DNA of 64,000 nt, from positions 2,717,584-2,781,583 of the forward strand of contig NC_009142.1 in the NCBI RefSeq assembly GCF_000062885.1. The letters run 5' to 3'. Below the pieces are notes generated by a model. The model worked only from the letters and a program-made list of their open reading frames with translations. It ran no database searches and was not told where the DNA came from. This DNA is from Saccharopolyspora erythraea NRRL 2338 (lineage in GTDB: Bacteria; Actinomycetota; Actinomycetes; Mycobacteriales; Pseudonocardiaceae). Positions 9,006 through 18,742 of this stretch are shown here, piece by piece (positions within the stretch are counted from its first letter, which is position 1; each line of letters opens with the position of its first letter). The position numbers and the translations under genes were made by a program.

Positions 9006-9809
9006 ATGGACAACACACCCATCACCGGCACATCCACCGCCCCTGCCGCCCTGGGCCTGCTGGCCGGCAAGGTCGCCTTCATCACCGGTGCCGGACGCGG
9101 CATCGGAGCGGCCGCGGCTCGGCTCTTCGCCCGCGAGGGTGCCCGAGTGCTTCTCGCGGCCCGGACGGAGGCCCAGCTGAAGACGGTGGCCGAGGAGATT
9201 CGGGCGGCGGGCGGCACCGCGAATTACGTGGTGTGCGACCTGGCCGACGCGACCAGCGTGCGCGCCGCCGTGGACCGCGCCGTGAACCTGTACGGCCGGC
9301 TCGACATCGCCTTCAACAACGGCGCGACGATCCAGCAGCCCGGCCCGATGGACCAGATGCCGGAGGCCGACTTCGACCACATCTACGACGTGAACCTCAA
9401 GGGCGTCTGGCTGGCCATGGTCGCCGAGATCGCCGCCATCCGAACCACCGCCGGGACGGGCGCTGTCGTCAACAACTCATCCGTCGGCAGCCTGATGGGC
9501 AACCCCGAGCTGCCCGCCTACGGCGCGATGAAGCGGGCGGTCAACAGCCTCACCGAGTCGGCCGCCGTCACCTACGGCCCGGAAGGCATCCGCGTCAACG
9601 CCATCGCCCCCGGCAACACGCGGACCGAGATGATACGCACCTGGGAACAGGGATCACCCGGTCTCCGAGAGCGACTCACGGCGCACACCCCGCTGCGCCG
9701 TGCGGCCGACCCGCAGGAGATCGCGCAGGCCGCCGCCTGGCTCCTCAGCGACCGCTCCTCCTACGTGACCGGCACGGTCCTGCGGGTCGACGGCGGGGCG
9801 CGGGCCTGA
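9006..9809 (+). CDS. SDR-family NAD(P)-dependent oxidoreductase
   Basis: Predicted 267-residue classical short-chain dehydrogenase/reductase. The nucleotide-binding TGAGRGIG, the NNGA motif (FNNGATIQQ), the catalytic serine in NNSSVGSLMG, the YGAMK pair (YxxxK) and the C-terminal VTGTVLRVDGGARA are all present and in order. It would reduce or oxidise a carbonyl/alcohol group in the cytosol. It is divergent from the XRE/MmyB-like regulator, which probably controls it. Substrate not predictable. Confidence 0.9.
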   Translation: MDNTPITGTSTAPAALGLLAGKVAFITGAGRGIGAAAARLFAREGARVLLAARTEAQLKTVAEEIRAAGGTANYVVCDLADATSVRAAVDRAVNLYGRLDIAFNNGATIQQPGPMDQMPEADFDHIYDVNLKGVWLAMVAEIAAIRTTAGTGAVVNNSSVGSLMGNPELPAYGAMKRAVNSLTESAAVTYGPEGIRVNAIAPGNTRTEMIRTWEQGSPGLRERLTAHTPLRRAADPQEIAQAAAWLLSDRSSYVTGTVLRVDGGARA

Positions 9810-9819
9810 GCCGGGGATG

Positions 9820-10740
9820 CCTCTATCCCTGTTCACAGCCACTCGTTGATGGCCGCTACGAGGACGGTCGCCTCGTAGCGGACCGCGAGCTTGTCATACC
9901 TTGTGCCCACAGCTCGGTGCCGTTTGAGACGATTGATGCCGCACTCAACCCCGTGCCGAGCCTTGTGGTCCTCCGGGTCGAACTTCGGCGGACGGGCGCC
10001 GCGTGAGCTGAGTTTCTTGCGGTTACGGGCGTGGTCGGCCTTGTCCGGGATGGTGCAGCGGATGCCCCGACTGCGCAGGTAGGCGCGGTTCTTACGGGAG
10101 GCGTAGGCCTTGTCGGCACGCACCCGCCTGGGCCGGGTGCGTGGCCTGCCCGCCCCCAGTCGGGGCACCCTGATGCGACCCAGGACGAACTCGAACCGCG
10201 GGCAGTCGCCGCGCTGCCCGGCGGTGATCACGATGGACATGGGCTTCTGGCCCTGCTCGACGGCCAGGTGCAGCTTGGTGGTCAGGCCGCCGCGCGAGCG
10301 CCCAAGGTCGTGGTCGGCCGGCTCGGTGGCGACGCCGCCGGGCGGCTCTTCTGCACGTTCCCCCTTTTTCGTGTCCCGGCGGCATGCTGGTGGGCACGGA
10401 CGATGGTGGAGTCAACATTGATGTCCCAGGTGATCAGGTCCTTGGCGTCGGCCTGGGCCTGCAGGGCAGTGAAGATCCGCTGCCAGGTGCCGTTGCGCTG
10501 CCATCGGCGGAACAGGTCATACACCCGGCCCCAGGGCCCGTATTCCTGCGGCATGTCCCGCCAAGGGATGCCGGTACGGACCCGGAAGCGTATGCCGTCA
10601 ACCAGCTGCCTCTTGGTCCACATCGGCGGTCGGCCGGACTTCTTACGCCTCGGAAACAGGGGCTCGAGCACCGCCCACCGGGAGGAGCAGCGGAACTTGG
10701 ACGGCTCACGGCGCAGACCCGTACCGCAGCGTCCGGCTGT
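9820..10740 (-). mobile_element. IS5-family element (IS427-like group)
   Basis: A transposase read in two overlapping minus-strand frames occupies 9833-10671 or slightly beyond. Exact ends were not found: no clean terminal inverted repeat was recognised, so the boundaries are approximate. Confidence 0.6.
9833..10671 (-). CDS. IS5-family transposase made by -1 frameshift
   Basis: The N-terminal part (from [17 protein letters not shown] to [11 protein letters not shown], including the first catalytic Asp in [12 protein letters not shown]) is in one frame. The rest ([30 protein letters not shown] with the second Asp, [16 protein letters not shown] with the catalytic Glu) is in the -1 frame. On the coding strand the overlap holds an AAAAAGGGGG tract (genomic 10361-10370), a classic slippery run for programmed -1 frameshifting in this family. 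The true N-terminus lies upstream of 10671 (in-frame residues such as EPSKFRCSSRW continue there), but no start codon was identified. Confidence 0.72.
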
Positions 10741-10984
10741 CGATCGCGATCGCCTTGGTGGCGCGATCGAGGAAGCAGTGCCCCGTCGTGTCGTGTTCCC
10801 TCATGTGTCCTCACAGAGGACACGCTCGGCCGGGAAGAGGACACAGAAGCCGGGTGTCGGCCAGGTTGTCGTACGCATAGTGGAAGGCGTGAGCGATCCC
10901 GCCCCGACACCGGTGCCCTCCGCCCTCTCCGAACGAGCCCGCCCGGTACCTGGTCCGGCGTAGCGCTGGAGGAACTCGTGCTCT

Positions 10985-11080
10985 GTGCCGAGGGCCGGCT
11001 CGTGCGTGTTCGACGCCGGCTTGCAACGCCGCGAGCGAGCGCACCATCCCCTCGACTTTCGCGCTCTGATCGAACGGAAG
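10985..11080 (-). pseudogene. possible Ku C-terminal relic, copy 1
   Basis: The minus strand reads VRSLAALQAGVEHARA, similar to the C-terminal helix of bacterial Ku proteins (the pattern V-x-L-x-x-A-L-x-x-S-V-x-x-A-R-A). There is no intact gene around it. Two related pieces occur near 12.8-13.2 kb. Confidence 0.3.
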
Positions 11081-11194
11081 TTCGACCTGAGATGTATCCG
11101 ATTGACGATCGGTCAGCGGTCGGTGCGGGCTCCAGTCAACGCTACGGTCAAGGGCGGGCGTGGACACGTCCACGAGGTGGGTGCATGGATGGAC

Positions 11195-11773
11195 TCAGAC
11201 ATGCAGGGTGGGCCGGTAGATGAGCTCCTGGATGTGGCCGTCGAGCGTCCGGTGCTCGATCAGCTCGAGGTCGAAGTCGGCCGCGCCCCGGAAGATCGGG
11301 TCCAGCCCGGTTCGGCCGGTGATCACCGGGAACAGCGTCATCTGGACGCGGTCGACCAGACCCGCGGCCATCAGCGCCCGGTTCATCGAAAGGCTGCCGT
11401 GCGAGCGCAACGGCACCTCGGACTCCTCCTTGAGCCGAGCGACGACGTCGACGGCATCGCCGCTCACGACCTTCCCGTCGGGCCAGTCGAGGGGGCCTTG
11501 CAACGTGGTCGACACGACCGTTGCCGGCAGGCTCCTCATCCGCGTGACCCACGGGTCGCGTACATCGGAGTCCTCGGTACTCGCGGCGAGCATCTGCGCG
11601 AACGCCCGGTACGTGTTCGCCCCGAAGACCATCTGCTGCTCCTCGTCGTAGAGGGCGAGGCGGTGGTCGAGGAGCTCGGGGCCTTGCTTGCCCCAGTACC
11701 CGGTCCAGCCGCCGCCGGCGGCGCCGAAGCCGTCGAGGCTGGAAAAGACGTCGAAGGTGTAGGTAGCGGTCAT
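11195..11773 (-). CDS. dihydrofolate-reductase-like (RibD C-terminal domain) protein
   Basis: Predicted 192-residue single-domain protein with the RibD C-terminal/DHFR-like fold. It has the N-terminal TYTFDVFSSLDGFGA strand-loop, FGANTYRAFAQM, a phosphate/nucleotide-contact segment around LRSHGSLSMNRALMAAGLVD and VQMTLFPVITG. Such proteins are NADPH-dependent reductases of unknown substrate that are abundant in actinomycetes. The ATG at 11773 has GAGGAGAG 4 bases upstream. It stands alone. Confidence 0.85.
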   Translation of the reverse strand: MTATYTFDVFSSLDGFGAAGGGWTGYWGKQGPELLDHRLALYDEEQQMVFGANTYRAFAQMLAASTEDSDVRDPWVTRMRSLPATVVSTTLQGPLDWPDGKVVSGDAVDVVARLKEESEVPLRSHGSLSMNRALMAAGLVDRVQMTLFPVITGRTGLDPIFRGAADFDLELIEHRTLDGHIQELIYRPTLHV

Positions 11774-12111
11774 GATGCTCTCCTCGGCGGGTGCGGTTGG
11801 TCGGGTATGGGGGAGACAGACTGGGAACCACGGCGAGATTCATCGCCGTTGGGCGCTTGGAGTCCGGCCGCCCCCGGATGCGGTCTCAGGACTCATCGGC
11901 CTGCTCGTTGGCGATGGCAGCGGCAGGCCGCGCCGAAAGTGAGCCGCCATCTTGTCGAAGCGGGATCTCGTCGGGGTAACAGCGGCACGGGTGCGGGTTC
12001 CGCCCACACGACCCGATGAGTTCCGCCTCGCCGTGTGGTCTCCATGATGGAACGTCCCTCTTTTCGTGCCTGCGTGAGGCCGAAAATGACATGGTAAGGA
12101 GCGTGCATACC

Positions 12112-12603
12112 GTGGACCAGGAGAACGTGAGCGCCACCCTGACCGTCGTCGTACCCGCCGAGAGGGTGTTCGCGGTGCTGGCGAACCCGACGACGCACCC
12201 TGCGATCGATGGCACCGGCTGGGTTCAGGAACCTGTCGATCGGGCGACGCTGACAGAGGTGGGGCAGATCTTCCGGATGGACATGTACCACCCTGACGCT
12301 CAAGACGGTGACTACCAGGTGGCCAACAAGGTCCACGTACTAGACCCGCCGCGCGCCATTGGCTGGCTGACGGGTTACGCCCCCAAGGGCGACGGTCACC
12401 TGGAGTTCGGCGGTTGGTTCTGGCGCTACGACCTTGTGCCGTTCGGTCCGTCAGAGACTGAGGTCACGCTGACCTACGACTGGTCGGCGGTGCCGCAGTC
12501 CATCCGGGAATACATTTGGTTTCCGCCGTTCGGCCCTGAGCATCTCACCAACTCGCTGCACCACCTAGCCGATCTTGCCGCACCGACGTCCCAGGGCCTC
12601 TGA
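12112..12603 (+). CDS. SRPBCC-family (polyketide cyclase/START-like) protein
   Basis: Predicted 163-residue protein with the SRPBCC hydrophobic-pocket fold: VSATLTVVVPAERVFAVLANP at the N-terminus (first strand and helix), a central WLTGYAPKGDGHLEFGGWFWRY sheet region and the long C-terminal helix LTNSLHHLADLA. It probably binds a small hydrophobic ligand. The GTG at 12112 is chosen because AAGGAG lies 10 bases upstream; an ATG at 12091 is also in frame but has no such site. No operon partner is evident. Confidence 0.78.
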   Translation: MDQENVSATLTVVVPAERVFAVLANPTTHPAIDGTGWVQEPVDRATLTEVGQIFRMDMYHPDAQDGDYQVANKVHVLDPPRAIGWLTGYAPKGDGHLEFGGWFWRYDLVPFGPSETEVTLTYDWSAVPQSIREYIWFPPFGPEHLTNSLHHLADLAAPTSQGL

Positions 12604-12819
12604 CCTCGTCGACGTCGGCATCGTGCCGTGGAGGGCCTGTACTCGATCGGGGCATAACCGGGCGGGGCCTGCCCGCCGGGCGGGTCCTCGTCTACTCTCA
12701 CGCCGGCGGGCCGACCACTGGGGGCACCGGTCGGCTCCTCCGTCCGCACGGGCAGGCAACCGCCACCCTTCGGCCCGCGCCCGGTGGACGGCAGAGGCGA
12801 AAGTACCCCCTGCTCGGTG
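12604..12819. other. intergenic, GC-rich inverted repeats, no gene
   Basis: GC-rich hairpin-forming DNA follows the SRPBCC gene (for example CCCGCCGGGCGGG at about 12672) and may act as a terminator. No coding sequence was recognised. Confidence 0.35.
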
Positions 12820-13060
12820 TCAGCGGGCGTCGTCGCTCGCTCCGGGCAGTGCGGGCGCGCTCGACGCTGGCTTGCAGACCTGTATGAGGTCAGTCGTTTC
12901 GGTGGCAGTGCAACACGTGAACGGCCAGGACCTCCTGCTCGGCTGTGAGAGCCGCAAGGTACTGGCGGTTGCGCATGACGAAGGTCGTGATCCCTGCGCG
13001 GTTGGTGGTCGCCAAGGAACCGATCGGAAGATGCCCGCGAAGCCCGTGACCTCGCCGGCC
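12820..13060 (-). pseudogene. Ku-like DNA end-binding protein relic, copy 2
   Basis: The minus strand encodes TTNRAGITTFVMRNRQYLAA followed by LTAEQEVLAVHVLH, which matches the late core of bacterial Ku (the FVMR...LAAL segment that precedes the LETM-like strand). A downstream piece, TDLIQ followed by a short basic tail, resembles a Ku C-terminal helix but is in another frame. The N-terminal two thirds are missing. Ku acts with LigD in non-homologous end joining, and actinomycetes often carry several ku genes, so loss of one is plausible. Confidence 0.5.
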
Positions 13061-13145
13061 TCTGGCGTGCCGCCTGCCGGACCAGATCGACAAACGCTGC
13101 TGGGCATGTTGAGAGACGTACGGGCTTGCCAGCCCGCGGTAGCGG

Positions 13146-13236
13146 TCAGCGGGTATCGCGGCCTCGGCTGCGCCAGGCTCGTGCGTATTCGACGCTGGTC
13201 CGCAACGCCTGGAGGAGGTCGACGGCCTTGGTCTCG
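13146..13236 (-). pseudogene. Ku C-terminal relic, copy 3
   Basis: The minus strand reads KAVDLLQALRTSVEYARAWR then a short basic tail and stop. This is the typical C-terminal helix of bacterial Ku. The DNA upstream (to about 13300) encodes fragments in shifted frames. It is about 60% similar to copy 1 by eye. Confidence 0.42.
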
Positions 13237-13429
13237 CCTCCGGCGCGTGGTGCGGCCGTGCCACATCACTTGGTGATGTTCGACCGCAAGTCCGACCGAG
13301 CGGTGGGTGGGATGGCACCAGCGGCTATTCACTCGTTTGCCGCTGTGCTTCTTGATGTCGGGTGGCAACGAGCCGCCCGACACCGGCGTTCTTGCTCCTG
13401 GTGGCGTTGTTGCGGCGGGAGGGGGCGCG

Positions 13430-13674
13430 GTGGACGTGATGGCGTACTTCGGTCTGCTCTTGGTGATCTTCACCGTGGGAGTGCTGGTCTGGGGTTGGGT
13501 GGAGCGCAAGCTGATCGAGCGCCGTAGGCGCCAGTACCTTCGGCATCGGCATACCGGGTCCGATTCGAGTGCCGGCGGTGCCGACTATTCCGCTGGTTGG
13601 GACGGCGGCTTTCCGGCGGTGGCGGCGGGGACTCCGGTGGCGGAGGCGGCGGTGATGGTGGCGGCGGTTGGTGA
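13430..13674 (+). pseudogene. small membrane protein with frameshifted Gly-rich tail
   Basis: From the GTG at 13430 (GGGAGG 6 bases upstream) the frame encodes one membrane helix (YFGLLLVIFTVGVLVWGW) and a basic cytosolic segment (ERKLIERRRRQYLRHR). Near 13605 the natural continuation jumps frame: the +1 frame reads a Gly/Asp-rich tail (GGGGDSGGGGGGDGGGGW) that ends at 13674, a common tail type in actinomycete membrane proteins. In the annotated frame translation would instead run on into the adjacent IS. One indel therefore seems to have broken the gene. Function unknown. Confidence 0.5.
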
Positions 13675-13688
13675 GGAATCTGTCGTAA

Positions 13689-14573
13689 CAACTCGTTTCA
13701 GAATGAGGTTGGTAGTTGGCGGTAGCAGATCAGGACGCATCCGAGCCGGAGGAGCCCGAGGTGGATGTCGGCGCGGCGTTCGTAGCGGGTGCGGAGGCGT
13801 TTGTACTGGTGCAGCCAGGCAAACGTGCGTTCCACGACCCAGCGGACCTTACCGAGACCGGAGCCGTGTCCGGTGTTGCGGCGTGCGATACGCGGAATGA
13901 TTCCTCGTTCGCGCAGGGCTTTCCGGTGATGTTCGTAGTCGTAGGCGCGGTCGCCATAGAGCCAGCGAGGCCGTTGCCAAGGCCGACCGCGCTTACCACG
14001 GATCGTGGGCAGAGCCTCGACCAGCGGGATGAGTTGGGTGCTGTCGTGGCGGTTGCCGCCGGTGACCGTCACTGCCAGTGGGATACCGCCGGCGTCGGTG
14101 ATCACATGGTGTTTGGTGCCGGTGCGAGCCCGATCGACGGGCGAGGGGCCCGTCGCCGCCCCCCTTTGAGCGCCCGCACATGCGATCCGTCGACCACCAC
14201 AGTGTTCAGGTCGAGCCGATCCAAAGCCCGAAGCTGGTCCAGCAGCAGCTCGTGCACCGCGTTGAACACCCCGGCCTCGCTCCAGTCCCGCAACCGCCGC
14301 CAGCACGTCACTCCGGAACATCCCGCCACCTCGTGCGGTAGTTCCCGCCAGGTGATCCCGGTCTTGAGCACGAACACGATCCCGGCCAGAGCGGCCCGGT
14401 CGTCGACCGGCAACCGGCCCGGGTACCGGCTCCGGCGAGGCGGACGCGCCGGGAGCAACGGCTGCACCCGAGACCACAACTGATCTGGCACCAACTCCTC
14501 GATCACACCATGACCATGCACCGAGTCGATCAACCATCGCTATCAGACACGCCCATTATTCTGAAACGAGTCG
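13689..14573 (-). mobile_element. IS-A copy 1: complete IS5-family element
   Basis: 885 bp element. Left end CAACTCGTTTCAGAAT and right end ATTCTGAAACGAGTCG form a 16-bp terminal inverted repeat with one mismatch. TAA flanks both sides (13686-13688 and 14574-14576), a 3-bp target duplication. A second, interrupted copy starts at 62544 and is again preceded by TAA. Confidence 0.88.
13698..14533 (-). CDS. IS-A transposase (IS5 family), -1 frameshift
   Basis: The first frame starts at 14533 (MIDSVHGHGVIEELVPDQLW) and covers the N-terminal domain and first catalytic Asp (LNTVVVDGSHVRALKGG). The second frame, entered by a -1 shift, runs to 13698 with TGTKHHVITDAGG, LYGDRAYDYEHH (second Asp) and VRWVVERTFAWLHQYKR (catalytic Glu). 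The slippery run AAAGGGGGG on the coding strand (genomic 14159-14167) sits exactly where the frames exchange. All DDE residues are present, so the element may still be active. Confidence 0.85.
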
Positions 14574-14692
14574 TAAGTGAAGACTCCGTCCAAGTTCTGC
14601 GGGCCAGCTGAGCCTGGGGTGCTTTGGGGGCAGGCGATCAGCGTTCTCCCAGGGCATCTTTGTCAGATTTCAGGTCTCCGCGATGTGGTCGG

Positions 14693-15508
14693 TTACGTGC
14701 TGCACGGTGTGCGAGGGCGGACGGCGTCGTCGAGCAGGTGCCGTAGGGGTGTCGCTGTCGGGGCGAGGGCCGTGGCCAGCACAGCCGGGCCTGCCAGCGG
14801 TGCGACAATGCCCTCGCCATTGGCCGGCTCGTCGCCGAGCAGACGGGTGGCGGGCGGGGCGTTGGCGAAGGCCGGGTCGACGATCAGGATCTGGCCGGTA
14901 GCGCGGTGCTCGCCCAGGACGGCGGGACCGTCCCAGCCGGGGGCCGTAGAGCCGAACGTGGTGTGCTGGGCCAGCAGTGGGCGGCCGTCGCGATGCACGG
15001 TGAGGTGGCTGGACAGGTCGCCGGGGGGTTCATGGGCGCGTCCGAGGATCAGTTCTTCGCGGAGGATGAGCCGTGCGGTGGGTGCGAGGTCCACGGTGTA
15101 GGTCTGCCGCAGGTTGCTGCCTCGGGTGCTGATCAGTGGCTGGGGCAGCCAATACAGGGTCGCCTGTTCTCCCACGGTGAGTGTCACGTCGTAGGTGGCG
15201 TGGTCGGTGGTGGCGCCCCGCAGAGCGAGGGTGGCCGCAGCGGTGGTGATCTCCAGTTGCGCGCCCGCTTCGACGCTGACGTCGATGGCCAGTCTGTCCC
15301 CTCCCAGCGGCGCGCTCATCGCGCTGACAACGCAGACGCGTGCCTGGGAGCCATGGTTGCGGAGCTGCCGCAGATGGAAGGGACCGTCGCTGCGCAGGAG
15401 CGGCAGGACGGTCACGCCGTCGTGACTGGTGGCCCGGATGCGGGCAGTGGCGTGCACACCTCTGCCGGCCTGCGGTGGAGCCTGGGTGCGTGGCGACGTG
15501 GTCGTCAC
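14693..15508 (-). CDS. ureD: urease accessory protein UreD
   Basis: Predicted 271-residue urease accessory protein. UreD (UreH) is the scaffold that holds UreF and UreG on apo-urease during nickel delivery. Sequence signs are a beta-rich core with [40 protein letters not shown] and [14 protein letters not shown] near the end. The GTG start at 15508 overlaps the ureG stop (GTGA), so translation is coupled. It is the last gene of the ureAB-C-F-G-D operon. Confidence 0.9.
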   Translation of the reverse strand: MTTTSPRTQAPPQAGRGVHATARIRATSHDGVTVLPLLRSDGPFHLRQLRNHGSQARVCVVSAMSAPLGGDRLAIDVSVEAGAQLEITTAAATLALRGATTDHATYDVTLTVGEQATLYWLPQPLISTRGSNLRQTYTVDLAPTARLILREELILGRAHEPPGDLSSHLTVHRDGRPLLAQHTTFGSTAPGWDGPAVLGEHRATGQILIVDPAFANAPPATRLLGDEPANGEGIVAPLAGPAVLATALAPTATPLRHLLDDAVRPRTPCST

Positions 15509-16203
15509 GCCGCGGTCCAGGCGGTCAGGCGCGCGCCGACCCAGTCCGCTACCGGCCCCACTCCGTTGTCGGCGGTGAGCGAGGTGAAGGCGACGGGCCG
15601 CTCACCGCGCTGGCGCTTGGCGTCGGCGGCCATCGCCTGAAGGTCCGAGCCCACGTGGGGAGCCAGGTCGGTCTTGTTGATCACGAGCAGGTCGGCGGTG
15701 GTGATTCCGGGGCCGCCTTTGCGGGGGATGTCGTCTCCGCCTGCCACGTCGATGACGAAGATCTGGGCGTCGACGAGGCCCTTGGAGAACGTGGCCGTCA
15801 GGTTGTCACCGCCGGATTCGACCAGGATGAGGTCGAGAGGGCCGACTGTCGCCTCGAGCTGCTCGACGGCTTCGAGGTTGGCGGAGATGTCATCGCGGAT
15901 CGCGGTGTGCGGACAGGCGCCTGTCTCAACGGCCAGGATGCGCTCGGCCGGCAGAATTGCGTGGCGGAGCAGGAAGTCGGCGTCCTCGCGGGTATAGATG
16001 TCGTTGGTGACCACGGCGATCGACAGCCGGTCGCGCAGGGCCCGGCAGAGGGCCGCGACAGTGGCGGTTTTGCCGGAGCCGACAGGCCCGCCCAGACCGA
16101 TCCGCAGCGCGCGACGGGAACCATCGGGCCGGACGGGGTCGGCAGGTCGGGCGGGAGCGGCGCTGTGCAGGTGCGCATGAGGGACGGAGTTGCCGATGTG
16201 CAC
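15505..16203 (-). CDS. ureG: urease accessory GTPase UreG
   Basis: Predicted 232-residue SIMIBI-class GTPase that powers nickel insertion into urease. The P-loop [11 protein letters not shown], the metal-binding CPH in [20 protein letters not shown], the ESGGDNL switch motif and the NKTD base-recognition motif are present. The short His-containing N-terminus (HAHLH) may help bind nickel. GTG at 16203 is preferred over the in-frame GTG at 16215 because GGAGG lies 5 bases before it. It overlaps ureD by 4 bases. Confidence 0.93.
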   Translation of the reverse strand: MHIGNSVPHAHLHSAAPARPADPVRPDGSRRALRIGLGGPVGSGKTATVAALCRALRDRLSIAVVTNDIYTREDADFLLRHAILPAERILAVETGACPHTAIRDDISANLEAVEQLEATVGPLDLILVESGGDNLTATFSKGLVDAQIFVIDVAGGDDIPRKGGPGITTADLLVINKTDLAPHVGSDLQAMAADAKRQRGERPVAFTSLTADNGVGPVADWVGARLTAWTAA

Positions 16204-16237
16204 GGAGGCCTCCACAGGTTGTTCGTTAGCGGGTTGG

Positions 16238-16912
16238 TCAGGAAGCGAACAGGCGTACCGGCCACTGGGCGTGTTGCTGGGCGGTGATGTCGATCAGTGG
16301 CGCGGAGGTGGCCGGTAGCACGGTGGTGCCTTCGGCTGCCACGCGGTCGGCCGCTCGGGTGGCACGGTCGGCGACCTGGTCGAGGTCGTCGGCGAGCCGG
16401 GCGAGGACGGCGGTGGCGTCGAAGGGATCGAGGCCCAGCAGCCGCACAGCTGCGGTGGCCGGGCAGCTGATGCTCTCGTATGCGGCGGCGTACGCGGCGT
16501 CCAGAGGCGCCAGGCCGGCCGCGTGGGCGGCCACCCCCAGCACCACAGGCTGGTGCGCGCCTTGCGGGCGGTCTCGGGCGAGTTGGTCGAGCTCCGGTGC
16601 CGGCCACACGACCCGCGCGGCGCGCATCATCTGCCGTCCCAGTTTCCGAGCGATGTCGCGCAGCGCCGGGACAGGGGTCCGGGCGTCGGCGGCCTCGTCC
16701 AGCGCCAACGGGTCGGCTCCGGCAGCCGCCGCGGCGGCCAGACCCGCGGCGACCACGCCTGCGGTGTGCAGGCGCCCCTGGCAGAACGTCTGCAGGCTGT
16801 GCGCGTCACGGATTGCTTCGCGGGCGACAGCGGCTTCCACCCCGCCGGAGTGCGCATGTCCTCCGGCGGGGAAGCGGCCGTCGGCCAGAATGAGCAGGGT
16901 TGCGCGGCTCAT
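16238..16912 (-). CDS. ureF: urease accessory protein UreF
   Basis: Predicted 224-residue all-helical accessory protein that acts as checkpoint/GTPase regulator of UreG in the urease maturation complex. Signs are [20 protein letters not shown] at the N-terminus (the conserved PxGGxxHSGG region), [20 protein letters not shown] in the C-terminal third and [18 protein letters not shown] at the end. It starts 3 bases after the ureC stop and is followed by ureG after about 35 bases. Confidence 0.9.
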   Translation of the reverse strand: MSRATLLILADGRFPAGGHAHSGGVEAAVAREAIRDAHSLQTFCQGRLHTAGVVAAGLAAAAAAGADPLALDEAADARTPVPALRDIARKLGRQMMRAARVVWPAPELDQLARDRPQGAHQPVVLGVAAHAAGLAPLDAAYAAAYESISCPATAAVRLLGLDPFDATAVLARLADDLDQVADRATRAADRVAAEGTTVLPATSAPLIDITAQQHAQWPVRLFAS

Positions 16913-16915
16913 CGG

Positions 16916-18742
16916 TCAGAACAGGAAGTACCGCTGGGCCATCGGCAGCTCCTCGACGACGTGCTCCAGAGAAATCTCCTGCTGCTCGACGAAGGTTTTC
17001 GTGTCCGATGTCTCGGCACCGCCGATTTCCACCGTGTAGGTGTTGGGGTCGACGTCGACGTCGGGCGTGGCGCTGTTCTCCTGCATGTCGCTCTTGCTCA
17101 GGCACCGGGTGTCGGTGATAGCGCTGAATCTCTTGCCGACGCCCAGCCGTTGGGCCAGACCCTTGTCCAGGGCGCGCTGCGAGACGAAGTTGAACGAGTT
17201 CGCCGCGGGAGCTCGGCCCTGCGCTCCCCACACCGCACGGGGCAGGATCGGCTGTGGCGTGGGAATCGACGCGTTGGCGTCTCCCACCTGGGCGTAGGCG
17301 ATCTGGCCGCCCTTGACGACCATGTGCGGTTTCACGCCGAAGAACTTCGGCTCCCACAGCACCAGATCGGCGAGCTTGCCGACCTCGATCGAGCCGACCT
17401 CGTGGTCGACGCCCTGGGCGATCGCGGGATTGATGGTGTACTTGGCGACGTAGCGGCGTGCGCGGAGGTTGTCCGCTCCGTTGTCTCCGGACAGGAATCC
17501 GTATCGCTTCTTCATCACGTGCGCGGTCTGCCAGGTACGCGTGATCATCTCACCGATGCGGCCCATGGCCTGGGCGTCGGAGGACATCATGGAGATCGCG
17601 CCCAGATCGTGCAGCAGATCCTCGGCCGCCATGGTGGAAGGGCGGATTCGTGAGTCTGCGAAGGCCAGGTCCGCCTCGATCTCCGGGTTGAGGTGGTGGC
17701 AGACCATCATCATGTCGAGGTGTTCCGCGACGGTGTTGACCGTCAAAGGACGGGTCGGGTTCGTCGAAGCGGGCAGGACGTTGTCCAGACCCACCATCTT
17801 GATCAGGTCAGGGGCGTGGCCGCCGCCCGCGCCCTCGATGTGGAAGACGTGCAGGCAACGCCCGTCGATGGCCTTGATCGTGTCGTCGACGAAGCCGGCC
17901 TCGTTCAGCGAGTCCGCATGCAGGGCCAGCTGCACGCCTGTGTCGTCGCAGACCTGAAGACAGGTGTCGAGCACCGCGGGGGTAGCTCCCCAGTCTTCGT
18001 GGATCTTGAAGCCGAGAACGCCGGCGTCCACCTGGTTGTACAGCGCGGCCTTGGACATGGTGCTGCCCTTTCCGAGCAGACCGATGTTGACCGGGAAGTC
18101 GTCCAGCGCCTCGAAGAGCCGGGCCAGATGCCACGTCCCAGGTGTGACGGTGGTGGCGGTGGACCCCTCGGCCGGACCCGTTCCGCCGCCGATCAGCGTG
18201 GTCACCCCGGCCGCGAGGGCTTCTCGGACCTGTTCCGGACAGATGAAGTGCACGTGGGTGTCCACGCCGCCGGCTGTGAGGATGCGGCCCTTGCCTGAGA
18301 TGATTTCGGTCTCCGGGCCGATAACGATGTTGGTGGGTGTTTCGTTCTCCCCGTGCAGTGGGTCCATCGTTTCGGGGTTGTACGCCTTGCCCAGCGCCTG
18401 GATCCTGCCGTCGCGGAGGGCCACGTCCGCCTTGACGATCCCCCAGTGGTCCAGCACCACCACGCCGGTGATGACCGTGTCCGCAGGCCTGCGCTGATCC
18501 CGGGGGCCCGGGTCGCGGGGGATGCCGGACTGGCCCATCGACTCGCGGATCACCTTGCCGCCGCCGAAGACGACCTCGTTGCCGCTGCGTCCGGGTCCGC
18601 CGGCCCAGTCCTCGGTGATCCGGATGGACAAGGCGGTGTCGGCGAGCCGGATCCGGTCACCGACCGTCGGCCCGAACAGCTCCAGGTATTCGGAGCGGCT
18701 CAGTGGATTCTTGTACCGGGGGCCGGTCGGCGCCTCAGTCAT
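16916..18742 (-). CDS. ureC: urease subunit alpha
   Basis: Predicted 608-residue catalytic subunit that hydrolyses urea to ammonia and carbamate at a bi-nickel site. Visible ligands: HVH in [14 protein letters not shown], the carbamylated Lys in [11 protein letters not shown], His in [12 protein letters not shown] and [12 protein letters not shown], the catalytic His region [16 protein letters not shown] and the Asp in [14 protein letters not shown]. It ends in the usual QRYFLF. It is somewhat longer than the typical 570 residues, mostly through extra sequence around [20 protein letters not shown]. The ATG at 18742 overlaps the end of the ureAB gene by 8 bases. Confidence 0.96.
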   Translation of the reverse strand: MTEAPTGPRYKNPLSRSEYLELFGPTVGDRIRLADTALSIRITEDWAGGPGRSGNEVVFGGGKVIRESMGQSGIPRDPGPRDQRRPADTVITGVVVLDHWGIVKADVALRDGRIQALGKAYNPETMDPLHGENETPTNIVIGPETEIISGKGRILTAGGVDTHVHFICPEQVREALAAGVTTLIGGGTGPAEGSTATTVTPGTWHLARLFEALDDFPVNIGLLGKGSTMSKAALYNQVDAGVLGFKIHEDWGATPAVLDTCLQVCDDTGVQLALHADSLNEAGFVDDTIKAIDGRCLHVFHIEGAGGGHAPDLIKMVGLDNVLPASTNPTRPLTVNTVAEHLDMMMVCHHLNPEIEADLAFADSRIRPSTMAAEDLLHDLGAISMMSSDAQAMGRIGEMITRTWQTAHVMKKRYGFLSGDNGADNLRARRYVAKYTINPAIAQGVDHEVGSIEVGKLADLVLWEPKFFGVKPHMVVKGGQIAYAQVGDANASIPTPQPILPRAVWGAQGRAPAANSFNFVSQRALDKGLAQRLGVGKRFSAITDTRCLSKSDMQENSATPDVDVDPNTYTVEIGGAETSDTKTFVEQQEISLEHVVEELPMAQRYFLF

